The position numbers were made by a program, and so were the translations under genes. The notes beneath the pieces were generated by a model. It did no database searches, had not been told where the DNA came from, and saw nothing but the letters and a program-made list of their open reading frames with translations. A stretch of DNA of 64,000 nucleotides, taken from Fimbriimonadales bacterium. Lineage in GTDB: Bacteria; Armatimonadota; Fimbriimonadia; Fimbriimonadales; Fimbriimonadaceae. Location: assembly GCA_026418055.1 (NCBI GenBank), contig JAOACB010000001.1, positions 62,001 through 126,000 of the forward strand, written 5' to 3'. Position 1 is the stretch's first letter. Every line of letters begins with the position of its first letter. This document shows positions 12,713-20,340 of this stretch, piece after piece.

Positions 12713-14920
12713 ATGAGCGATGGCTTTCCGGGCCCCCAATGGTCCGCCAGCTGGATCGGCTTCGATCCCCATCCTAGCCGGGAACTCGGTTTCTTCGCCT
12801 TCCGCAATCGGCTCGTCCTCCCCCGGCGACCGGAGTCCTTCCCAGTGCGCGTTTCGGCGGACCAGCGGTACAAGCTGTACGTGAACGGCCGTTTGGTGGC
12901 GTTCGGCCCGCAACGGGGCGATGAGCTGCACTGGTTCTACGAGACCCTCGACCTGGCGCCGTTCCTGCAAGAGGGCGAGAATTGGATCGCGGCCTTGGTC
13001 TGGAACTTCGGTCGGTCCGCACCCATGGCGCAGCACACGGCCCGACTCGGCTTCGTGTTCGAGAGCCTCGCCTATCACGATCAGCTGAACACCCCCGGCT
13101 CGTGGGAGGCGGCGTGGCTTCCGGGCTGGGACTTCGACATGCTGCAGTCTTCGCCGAGCCACCACTACGCCGAGGTCGGGCCGGGAGAGAGGGTGGATGG
13201 CCGCATGCACGCCTTCGGTTGGGAGACGGGGCGCGAAGTCCAGGATTTGGACTGGAGGAAACCGTTTCCGGTGAGCTGGGCCGAGGACCGCGGGAACAAC
13301 AGCGGCGGCACGCCGTGGAGCCTCATCCCCCGCTCGATCCCCTTGATGGAGTACAGGCTTCGCGAGCGTGCTCCGGTGGTGCGCCGCGGCTTCGTGGGAG
13401 ACTGTCCCGACGCGCCGCTGCCTTCGGACCGCGGGGCGCTCTCCCTGCCGATCCGGCTGAGGCCGGGCAGCAAGGTGGTTCTGGACTACGAGGAGTTGCT
13501 CTGCGCCTACCCGAGGCTCTCGGTGCGTGGTCGGCCTGGCGATAGGGTTTGGATCACCTACGCCGAGTCGCTGTGGAACCTCCATCAGCCGGGCCAGTGG
13601 TGGGGTCAGGCCGGCAAGCCCCATCGGAACGTCGTCGAAGGGAAGCAGATGCAGGGTTATCAGGACTGCATCGTTCTAGGGGAGGCCCCGCTGGAGTTCG
13701 AGCCAGCGTGGTGGAGGACCTTCCGGTACCTGTCGTTGGAGGTGGAGGGTAGCGAGGAGGCGGAGGTGTCCTCGCTCGAGGCTCTCGAAACAGGCTATCC
13801 GTACTTGGTGGAATCCTCGTTCGAAGCGGACGATCCCTGGGTGGCCCCGGTGTGGGACCTGTGCGTGCGGACCGCCAAGCGATGCGCCGGGGAGACCTAC
13901 TTCGACTGCCCGTACTACGAGCAGCTGCAGTACGTCGGCGACACGCGGATCCAGGCGCTGATCCACAGTTGCTTGTCCAGGGATCGGGCGTTGCAGCGAA
14001 ACGCCATCGACGCCATCGGCTGGTCGCTGATGGAGAACGGTCTCACGCAGAGCCGCTACCCCAGCCGCCAGCCGCAGGTGATTCCTCCCTTCAGCCTGTG
14101 GTGGGTGGTGATGCTCTACGACCAGATGCTGTACGACCGCTTGCCGGACAGGCGATGGCTGGACGCCGTTCCCGGAGTGTTGGAGGCGTACGAGCGGCTC
14201 GCCGAAGACACGGACCACGCGTTCTGGATGTTCGGCGACTGGGTTCCGGGCTGGGAGTGGGGTACGCCGCCGGGGGGCGTGGGGCACCCGATGCACCGAC
14301 TTCTGCTCGAAGTGGCCCGGGTAGCCCACCGCCGCTTGACGGACGGCGCGGCGGGCAGAGACGTGTCCGCGCCGCTCGACGAGTGGCAGGGCGTCGAGGC
14401 GCCTCCTGCGGATTGCGAGCACTCCCACGCTCTGTACGGCGTGCTCCGTCGCATGGCGGGCCTCAGTGCCCCCGCGTGGCCCGGAAGGGAGCTGTCCCAA
14501 GAAGGCGTGGCCCGTTGCACCTACTACTTCAGCTACTACAAGCACCTGGCCATGCGGCCCGAGAACTACATGGAAGCGATCTCGGACTGGCGGGGCATGG
14601 TGGAGCATGGGTTCACAACCTGCCCGGAGAATCCGGGGAACACCAGGAGCGACTGCCACGCGTGGTCGGCGCATCCGATCCTCGGCTTCCTCCAGTGGGT
14701 TGCTGGCGTGACAAGCGAGGGCGTGGGGTGGAGCCGCGCGAGGATCGAGCCGCACCCCGGCGGCCTCCGGCGGTTCGCCGCCCTCGTCGCGCACCCTTTG
14801 GGAGATCTGGTGGTTCGGTTCGACGAGGGGAAGCTCGACGTGGAGACTCCTGTGGAGGCGCGGCTGGTGTGGCGCGGAGAGGAGCGGATGCTGCGTCCCG
14901 GCTCCCACACGATCGGATGA
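12713..14920 (+). CDS. GH78-like alpha-L-rhamnosidase family protein
   Basis: 735 residues. An N-terminal carbohydrate-binding-like beta-sandwich (SADQRYKLYVNGRLVAFGP) is followed by a second beta domain and an (alpha/alpha)6 barrel starting near residue 385 with AGETYFDCPYYEQLQYVGDTR, which corresponds to the CPxRxERxGWTGD region of family 78 enzymes although the arginines are not conserved. WMFGDWVPGWEWGTPPGG is a second barrel motif. Family 78 enzymes release terminal rhamnose; the changed motif leaves substrate open. There is no signal peptide, so it is predicted intracellular. Start ATG 12713 follows CATAAT by five bases. Downstream is a perfect GC hairpin before the convergent PPi-PFK. 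Confidence 0.78.
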   Translation: MSDGFPGPQWSASWIGFDPHPSRELGFFAFRNRLVLPRRPESFPVRVSADQRYKLYVNGRLVAFGPQRGDELHWFYETLDLAPFLQEGENWIAALVWNFGRSAPMAQHTARLGFVFESLAYHDQLNTPGSWEAAWLPGWDFDMLQSSPSHHYAEVGPGERVDGRMHAFGWETGREVQDLDWRKPFPVSWAEDRGNNSGGTPWSLIPRSIPLMEYRLRERAPVVRRGFVGDCPDAPLPSDRGALSLPIRLRPGSKVVLDYEELLCAYPRLSVRGRPGDRVWITYAESLWNLHQPGQWWGQAGKPHRNVVEGKQMQGYQDCIVLGEAPLEFEPAWWRTFRYLSLEVEGSEEAEVSSLEALETGYPYLVESSFEADDPWVAPVWDLCVRTAKRCAGETYFDCPYYEQLQYVGDTRIQALIHSCLSRDRALQRNAIDAIGWSLMENGLTQSRYPSRQPQVIPPFSLWWVVMLYDQMLYDRLPDRRWLDAVPGVLEAYERLAEDTDHAFWMFGDWVPGWEWGTPPGGVGHPMHRLLLEVARVAHRRLTDGAAGRDVSAPLDEWQGVEAPPADCEHSHALYGVLRRMAGLSAPAWPGRELSQEGVARCTYYFSYYKHLAMRPENYMEAISDWRGMVEHGFTTCPENPGNTRSDCHAWSAHPILGFLQWVAGVTSEGVGWSRARIEPHPGGLRRFAALVAHPLGDLVVRFDEGKLDVETPVEARLVWRGEERMLRPGSHTIG

Positions 14921-14927
14921 GCAAAGC

Positions 14928-14956
14928 GGGGTCGGGCCGCGGAGCGGCCCGACCCC
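14928..14956. terminator. Perfect GC hairpin between convergent genes
   Basis: A 13-base-pair perfect stem (GGGGTCGGGCCGC / GCGGCCCGACCCC) with a three-base loop (GGA), eight bases after the GH78 stop and 18 bases before the PPi-PFK stop. No T-tract follows on either strand; it is placed as a bidirectional terminator or mRNA-end stabiliser. Confidence 0.65.
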
Positions 14957-14974
14957 AAGTCGGGGAGCGGACGA

Positions 14975-16153
14975 TCAGTACAGGAACATGGGCTTGCCCT
15001 GGATGTTGCGCACGCAGGGCCGATACTCGTCCACGTCGTACAGCTCGTCGACGTCCACGCGCTTGAGACCGTCCATGATCATGTCGATCGGCACGCTGCC
15101 GTAGGTGCCGTTGCGCAGGTTCACCATTCGGTTGCTGGTGCCGCTGTCGATCAGGTTGATCGCCATCGTGGCGTAGTTGGTGGAGACCATCAGGTCCAGG
15201 CTGTCCGGCGCACCCGAGCGCATCAGGTAGCCGATCTGCTGGTACAGAGTCTCCTCGCCGGTCACCTTCTTCAGTTTGTCCGCAAGGATGAGGCCGACTC
15301 CGCCCAGCTTGCGGTGGCCGTACGGATCCTCCTCTCCGGTCTCGATGACGTCGCCGCCTTCCATGATCGCGCCTTCGCTCACGACCACCATGGAGTAGTT
15401 GCTCGGATTCTCCCGCTTGTCCTTCACCAAGAGCTTGCCCAGCTTTTCGACGTTGAACGGCACCTCGCAGATGATGCATCGGTCGGCTCCGCTCAGGTAG
15501 GAGGAGATCAGCGACGTCTCGCCGCTGTTCCGGCCGAAGAGCTCGATCACGGCGATCCTCTCATGGCTGCCGGTGCTGGTGCGGAGCTGGTGGATGAACT
15601 CCACCGTGCGGGTGATCGCCGTGCTGAAGCCCAGGCAGTAGTCGGTCCCGTACACGTCGTTGTCCATCGTCTTGGGCACGGCGACGACGTGGAAGCCCTC
15701 CTTGTGCAGCCTGTGCGCGTAGCTGAGCGTGTCGTCTCCGCCGATCGGCACGAGAGCGTCCACTCCCAGGTACTCGAGGGCTCGCAGCACATGCGGCGTG
15801 AAATCGTAGAAACCGTCCTCTTTCTTGTACTTTTCGGCTTGGGGCTTCAGGAAGTCGGGGACGGACTTCTCCTTGACGCGCTGGGGGTTCGTGCGGCTGC
15901 TGTGCAGGAACGTTCCACCCATGCGGTGGATGGTGCGCACCGCGATGCGGTCCAGGTTCATCACGTACTGGTCGACGCTCGAGGGGTCGTCCGGATTGAC
16001 CATCAGAGGCCCGAGCCAGCCGCGGCGGAAGCCGATCACCTCGTAACCGCGGTCGAGCGCCAGATTGACGAGGGTTCGAATGCAGGGGTTCAGGCCGGGT
16101 ACGTCGCCGCCGCCGGTCAGGACGGCGATCTTCTTGGTCTTCTTTCCGCTCAT
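14975..16153 (-). CDS. 6-phosphofructokinase, PPi-dependent type
   Basis: 392-residue PFK of the PfkA superfamily. Two diagnostic sites point to pyrophosphate as phosphoryl donor: GGDDT (residues 138-142, Asp where ATP enzymes have Gly) and PKTMDND (160-166, Lys where ATP enzymes have Gly). The N-terminal [11 protein letters not shown] and substrate loop [12 protein letters not shown] are typical. A PPi enzyme runs near equilibrium, so it can serve glycolysis and gluconeogenesis. It is the last of three kinase genes on this strand; 48 bases separate it from the PfkB-type gene. A weak TATCCT lies ten bases before the ATG, so a second promoter is possible. Donor assignment rests on the two residues only. 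Confidence 0.92.
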   Translation of the reverse strand: MSGKKTKKIAVLTGGGDVPGLNPCIRTLVNLALDRGYEVIGFRRGWLGPLMVNPDDPSSVDQYVMNLDRIAVRTIHRMGGTFLHSSRTNPQRVKEKSVPDFLKPQAEKYKKEDGFYDFTPHVLRALEYLGVDALVPIGGDDTLSYAHRLHKEGFHVVAVPKTMDNDVYGTDYCLGFSTAITRTVEFIHQLRTSTGSHERIAVIELFGRNSGETSLISSYLSGADRCIICEVPFNVEKLGKLLVKDKRENPSNYSMVVVSEGAIMEGGDVIETGEEDPYGHRKLGGVGLILADKLKKVTGEETLYQQIGYLMRSGAPDSLDLMVSTNYATMAINLIDSGTSNRMVNLRNGTYGSVPIDMIMDGLKRVDVDELYDVDEYRPCVRNIQGKPMFLY

Positions 16154-16201
16154 GGCGTCTTGGAGGATACCGGAAATGGGCCTTTTGGCACTTTCGCCCC
16201 G

Positions 16202-17128
16202 TCAGGCTCGCCTTTCGACGCGAGCCTCCTTGTAAAGGAGCCGCACCACCGGGCGGCGTGCGATCTCGCTTCCATCCGTCGTGGCCGTGGCCGCTCCGGC
16301 GGCGAGACCCCAGCGCAGCGCCTCCGGCCAATCCTCGCCTTCCTCCAAGGCCCACAGGAGCGCGCCGAGCATCGAGTCGCCCGAACCGATCGTGCTCCTT
16401 GCCTCGACAGGCGGCGAATGGCCAACCCAGACTCCGTCGGGCCCTGCGAGCACGGCGCCATTCTTCCCCATGGACAGCAGAACGCGCTTGGAGGCCGCCA
16501 GCAGCTCGCGGGCCGCCGAGAGGGCGTCATCCAGCGATGGAAGGCTCCGGCCCACCAGCCGCTCCGCCTCCTTTAGGTTCGGCTTGATCAGGTCCGGCCC
16601 GGCCTCCAAGCCGAGGCGCATCGGCTCGCCGTCCGCATCCAGCAGCAGCCTGCAGCCGTGCCGATGCGCCAACTCGCCGAGTTGGCGGAAGGCGTCGCCG
16701 GGGCATCCCGGTGGAAGAGACCCTCCCAGCGCCACCCAGTGCGCCCTCTCGAACAGCAGCTCGCAGTGCCCCAGCAGTCGGTGCCACTCCTCCTCCCCGA
16801 TGAAGGGGCCCGCTTCATTGAGCGTCGTCGGTGGGCCTTGGCCGCACTCGATGCTGGTGTTCACCCTCGTGTCGTGGGCCACCTCCACGAAGGAGTTGTG
16901 CACGCCTTGAACGTGCAGCACATGGCGCACGAACGCCCCAGGGCCGCCTCCGAGGAAGCCCGTGGCGGTGGTCTTCCCACCCAGCTCCGCCACCACGCGG
17001 GAGAGGTTGACGCCCTTGCCGCCTGCGTCGGTCTCCACCCGCTGAACGCGGTTGGTGTCGCCGACCTTCAACCCTGGGACGAACACGACGCGGTCGACGC
17101 AGGGGTTGAGCGTGACCGAGACGATCAT
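16202..17128 (-). CDS. PfkB-family 1-phosphofructokinase-type sugar kinase
   Basis: 308-residue ribokinase-fold kinase. TLNPCVDRVVF at the N-terminus and GGKGVNLSRV (about 37-46) are typical of the 1-phosphofructokinase/tagatose-6-phosphate kinase branch; the catalytic base is in IGSGDSMLGALL (about 248-259) and KPNLKEAERLVG is the conserved middle motif. It would phosphorylate fructose-1-phosphate or another phosphosugar to a bisphosphate. The ATG at 17128 overlaps the stop of the upstream ATP-PFK (ATGA), so the two are translationally coupled. No fructose PTS genes are present beside it, so the source of fructose-1-phosphate is unknown; it may instead be an alternative fructose-6-phosphate kinase. 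Confidence 0.88.
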   Translation of the reverse strand: MIVSVTLNPCVDRVVFVPGLKVGDTNRVQRVETDAGGKGVNLSRVVAELGGKTTATGFLGGGPGAFVRHVLHVQGVHNSFVEVAHDTRVNTSIECGQGPPTTLNEAGPFIGEEEWHRLLGHCELLFERAHWVALGGSLPPGCPGDAFRQLGELAHRHGCRLLLDADGEPMRLGLEAGPDLIKPNLKEAERLVGRSLPSLDDALSAARELLAASKRVLLSMGKNGAVLAGPDGVWVGHSPPVEARSTIGSGDSMLGALLWALEEGEDWPEALRWGLAAGAATATTDGSEIARRPVVRLLYKEARVERRA

Positions 17129-18087
17129 TGGGCCATGACCTCGGCCAGCAGCAGCTTCTCCGGATCGACCCTGCGCGGCGTGTTGAGGATCTCCTTCAGC
17201 GGCGTGCCCACGAGCTTGCCGCCCACGAGCCCCGCCATCTCGGCGGTCCTTCCGGAGACGAGGCGGTCCACGGCGAAGGCACCCAGCCGAAGGCCCAGCA
17301 CGCGGTCGAAGGCCGTAGGGCTGCCGCCGCGCTGGATGTGGCCCAGCACGACGTAGCGCGTGTCGAAGCCGGTCATCTCGGCGATCTTCGGGCTGATCTC
17401 CTCCGCTCGCCCTGCACCCTCCGCGACCACGATGATGCTGCTCTTCTTGCCGCGAGCTCCCGCTCCCCGGAGCTTGTCGCAGATGCCGGGAAGGGAATAG
17501 GGGACCTCGGGGATCAGGATCGCCTCCGCGCCCCCCGCGAGTCCCGCCTCGACGGCGATGAAGCCGTTCCGGCGGCCCATCACCTCGACGACGAACACGC
17601 GGTCGTGGGAGTAGGCAGTGTCACGGATGCGGTCGATCGCGTCGACGGCGATGCCCACGGCGGTGTCGAAGCCGATCGAGTAGTCGGTTCCGTTCAGGTC
17701 GTTGTCGATGGAACCGGGAATCCCGTACACCGGGAAGCCGAACTCCTCGTGCAGGACGAGAGCTCCGGTCAGCGAGCCGTCCCCGCCAATGATTACCAAG
17801 CCTTCGACGCCATGGTGCTTCAGCCGCTCGACGGCGCGTTCTCGCCCCTCCTTCTCGCGGAACTCCTCGCAGCGCGCCGTCTGAAGGATGGTGCCTCCGC
17901 GGTTGATGATGCCGCCCACCGATTTGGTGTCCATCGGTTGGAACTCGTCCCGCAGAATCCCGCTGTATCCGTGCTGGTACCCGAGCACCTCCATCCCTCT
18001 TCCGATGGCGGTGCGAACGACCCCACGGATGGCGGCGTTCATGCCTGGCGCGTCGCCGCCGCTGGTGATCAAGGCGATCCGCTTCAT
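17125..18087 (-). CDS. pfkA: 6-phosphofructokinase, ATP-dependent type
   Basis: 320 residues, the standard bacterial PfkA length. GGDGS (101-105) and PGSIDND (124-130) carry the two glycines that mark ATP use; LITSGGDAPGMNAAIRG begins the protein and GHIQRGGSPTAFDR is the conserved late motif. The start ATG 18087 is chosen because MKRIALITSGGDAPG is the normal N-terminus and AGGGGGAAAG lies just upstream as ribosome binding site; longer in-frame starts lack support. A CATAAT (minus strand, 18121-18126) may be the promoter. First gene of the three-kinase operon, divergent from the CBS-DUF1385 gene. Confidence 0.95.
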   Translation of the reverse strand: MKRIALITSGGDAPGMNAAIRGVVRTAIGRGMEVLGYQHGYSGILRDEFQPMDTKSVGGIINRGGTILQTARCEEFREKEGRERAVERLKHHGVEGLVIIGGDGSLTGALVLHEEFGFPVYGIPGSIDNDLNGTDYSIGFDTAVGIAVDAIDRIRDTAYSHDRVFVVEVMGRRNGFIAVEAGLAGGAEAILIPEVPYSLPGICDKLRGAGARGKKSSIIVVAEGAGRAEEISPKIAEMTGFDTRYVVLGHIQRGGSPTAFDRVLGLRLGAFAVDRLVSGRTAEMAGLVGGKLVGTPLKEILNTPRRVDPEKLLLAEVMAQ

Positions 18088-18169
18088 CCCACTTTCCCCC
18101 TGGCCGAGCGTTCGAAAGCCATTATGCCCGTTGCAACCTTCCGCTACCGATACAATCGTTGTGGACCCG

Positions 18170-19276
18170 ATGGTTGGCTCCTCACTGCGTCTCACCCGAC
18201 CCGTTTTCGAGGCGATGCGCGCCGTGGCGACGCTGCACGGCGAGGACTCGCTGCGGCGGGCCGCCGGCTTGCTGAGCGACGGCCATCCGGGTTTGGTGCC
18301 CGTTCTGGACGGCGGCCGCATTTGCGGAGTCGTCACGGAGGCGTCTCTGGCTCGGGCCATGGCCGAGGGGTTCGACGCGGATGCGCCGGTGAGGGTGGCG
18401 GCGCAGACGTTCCGCTCAGTCCCGCCCTATGCGTCCGGGGCCGAGGTGCTGCGCACGCTGGTTGAATCGGGAGAGCCGGCACTGGTGGTTCTGGACGACG
18501 CGGGGAGCCTCCTCGGAGTGGTGTCCGCATCGGACCTGCTCGGGTGGGGCTGGCGCCCGCCGACCCCGCCGGTGGTGGGCGGAATGGCGACCCCCGTCGG
18601 CGTGTACCTCACCGCGGGATCGGTCCGCGCTGGAGCCCCGGGATGGGCCTTGGCCTTAACCGGAGCCGTGCTGTTCCTTCTGTACGTCTCCGCGACTCTG
18701 GTGGCCACGTGGCTGCACGGGCTGTTTGGCGCCGTGGGATGGATGCAACAGGCGGTGGCCGCGCTCGGACCGACCGTGCTGTTCCTTCTCGGCCTGCGTT
18801 TGTTGCCGATCGCTGGCATCCATGGGGCCGAGCACAAGGTGGTCCATGCGATCGAGCGGGGGGAGGAGCTGGTGCCGTCGGTCGTTGCGCGCATGCCGAG
18901 GGTGCATCCTCGGTGCGGCACCAACGTCGCGGTGGGCGCGACGCTGTTCCTCGGGATCGCCACCAGCCGCGCGATTCCGGACGAGAGCCTGCGACTGATC
19001 GTCGCAGCGGTGGTCACCATGCTGTTCTGGCGCCGGATCGGCGAGGTGCTTCAACGTTGCGTCACGACCAGGGAGCCCAACCGGAAGCAGCTGGAGGGTG
19101 CGATCCAAGCCGGGCGCCAGCTCCTGGAGAACTACCGGTGGTCGCGCATCGCCGCGCCGGGCCTGTGGCTGCGCCTTCGGAACAGCGGCCTCTTCCACGT
19201 CATGGCGGGATCGCTGGCGGCCTACGGCTTGCTCGTGGCGTTCGCCTGGCTCGCCGGCTGGCCGATCTTGCTGTGA
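18170..19276 (+). CDS. CBS-pair domain fused to a DUF1385 (YqhQ-like) membrane protein
   Basis: 368 residues. The N-terminal part (about 5-125) is a CBS pair (AAGLLSDGHPGLVPVLDGGRI, PALVVLDDAGSLLGVVSASDLLG), a fold that binds adenosine nucleotides. The remainder is DUF1385: VGGMATPVGVYLTAG, two transmembrane segments, then the family signature GIHGAEHKVVHAIERGE and VHPRCGTN, and a final hydrophobic helix. DUF1385 proteins usually lack the CBS part. Function is unknown; a nucleotide-sensing membrane protein is plausible. Start is either ATG 18170 or GTG 18161; TACAAT at 18151-18156 is a likely -10 that would leave almost no leader. A GC hairpin follows the stop. Confidence 0.82.
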   Translation: MVGSSLRLTRPVFEAMRAVATLHGEDSLRRAAGLLSDGHPGLVPVLDGGRICGVVTEASLARAMAEGFDADAPVRVAAQTFRSVPPYASGAEVLRTLVESGEPALVVLDDAGSLLGVVSASDLLGWGWRPPTPPVVGGMATPVGVYLTAGSVRAGAPGWALALTGAVLFLLYVSATLVATWLHGLFGAVGWMQQAVAALGPTVLFLLGLRLLPIAGIHGAEHKVVHAIERGEELVPSVVARMPRVHPRCGTNVAVGATLFLGIATSRAIPDESLRLIVAAVVTMLFWRRIGEVLQRCVTTREPNRKQLEGAIQAGRQLLENYRWSRIAAPGLWLRLRNSGLFHVMAGSLAAYGLLVAFAWLAGWPILL

Positions 19277-19288
19277 CGCGGGGGAACA

Positions 19289-19309
19289 GGCCGGGGCATG
19301 GCCCCGGCC
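19289..19309. terminator. GC hairpin between convergent genes
   Basis: Nine-base-pair perfect stem (GGCCGGGGC / GCCCCGGCC) with an ATG loop, 12 bases after the DUF1385 stop and 17 bases before the DHOD-like stop. No T-tract; probably a bidirectional terminator like the one at 14928. Confidence 0.6.
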
Positions 19310-19326
19310 CCAAGGCGAGCCGTCCC

Positions 19327-20340
19327 TCAGACCAGAATCCCCGTTGAATCCGGCCGGAACGACTGCAAGACCTTCATGTAGTTCGCTCTCTCGAAGGCTG
19401 CTGGTTCGGCGACGTTGATCTGGCTCATGCTGCCGATCATCTGCCGGACCGATTCGTATTCGTGCTCGGTCATCCAGGTGGCCAGGTCGCTGACGATCTC
19501 CCGGATGCGCCCGAGGCCCTTTGCCAGCAGCTCGCTCGCTGTCATCGCCACGCTGGCGCCCGCCATCAGGGCCTTGAGGACCTCCCAGTGCGAGTGGACG
19601 CCGCTGGTGATCGCGAAGTCCAGTGGAACGCGACCGTACAGGACCGCCGTCCAGTGCAGCGGAAGGCGCAGCTCGTGCGGCGAGCTGAGCACGAGGTTCG
19701 GCTTCACCTCCAGCGCCTCGAGGTCGAAGTCGGGCTGGTAGAAGCGGTTGAACAGCACAAGCCCCTTGGCGCCCGCGTGGGCGAACCTCTTCGCCATGTT
19801 GCTGATCGAGCTGAAGTAGGGCCCCACCTTCACGGCCACCGGGATGCGCACCGAGGCGACCACTTCGGACACCACGTCGATGTACATCCTCTCGATCTCC
19901 GAGCCTTCCACGTCGGGGTTGGTGGGCAGATAGTAGATGTTGAGCTCCAAGGCGTCGGCTCCGGCTTCCTCCATCATCCGAGCGTAGCGGGTCCATCCGC
20001 CGGAGGACACTCCGTTTAGGTTGGCGATGATCGGGATGCCCGTGCGCTCCTTGGCAAGACGGATGAGATTGAGGTAGCCGTCGGGGCCGACGTGGTACTG
20101 CTCGGCCTGGGGGAAGTAGCTGAGCGCCTCGGCGTAGCTCTCCGTTCCGTAGGCCAGGTAGTGGTCCAGGATCCGGCTCTCGAGGTTGATCTGCTCCTCG
20201 AACAGCGAGAACAGCACGACCGCCGGGGCTCCGGCGTCCTCGAGTCGCCGGATGCCATCGATGTCGCTGGAGAGGGGCGATGCCGAAGGCACGAGCGGAT
20301 GGGCCAGTTCCAGCCCGAGATAGTGGGTTTTCAGGTTCAT
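19327..20340 (-). CDS. Dihydroorotate dehydrogenase-like flavoprotein beside PFOR
   Basis: 337-residue TIM-barrel protein of the dihydroorotate dehydrogenase-like group ([76 protein letters not shown]). The pattern fits FMN-binding barrels, but it is not a true PyrD: orotate-site motifs differ and the gene is coupled to nifJ (ATGA overlap at 20337-20340). Neighbouring of this protein type and PFOR is a recurring arrangement in several phyla, suggesting a redox role linked to pyruvate or ferredoxin. The exact reaction is unknown. Start ATG 20340 is fixed by the overlap with the nifJ stop. Confidence 0.85.
   Translation of the reverse strand: MNLKTHYLGLELAHPLVPSASPLSSDIDGIRRLEDAGAPAVVLFSLFEEQINLESRILDHYLAYGTESYAEALSYFPQAEQYHVGPDGYLNLIRLAKERTGIPIIANLNGVSSGGWTRYARMMEEAGADALELNIYYLPTNPDVEGSEIERMYIDVVSEVVASVRIPVAVKVGPYFSSISNMAKRFAHAGAKGLVLFNRFYQPDFDLEALEVKPNLVLSSPHELRLPLHWTAVLYGRVPLDFAITSGVHSHWEVLKALMAGASVAMTASELLAKGLGRIREIVSDLATWMTEHEYESVRQMIGSMSQINVAEPAAFERANYMKVLQSFRPDSTGILV

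Noticed and set aside
17888-18169. N-terminal extension of the CBS-DUF1385 gene into pfkA
   Set aside because: It is antisense to conserved PfkA codons and the CBS domain begins after 18170; a -10 box at 18151 supports the shorter gene.
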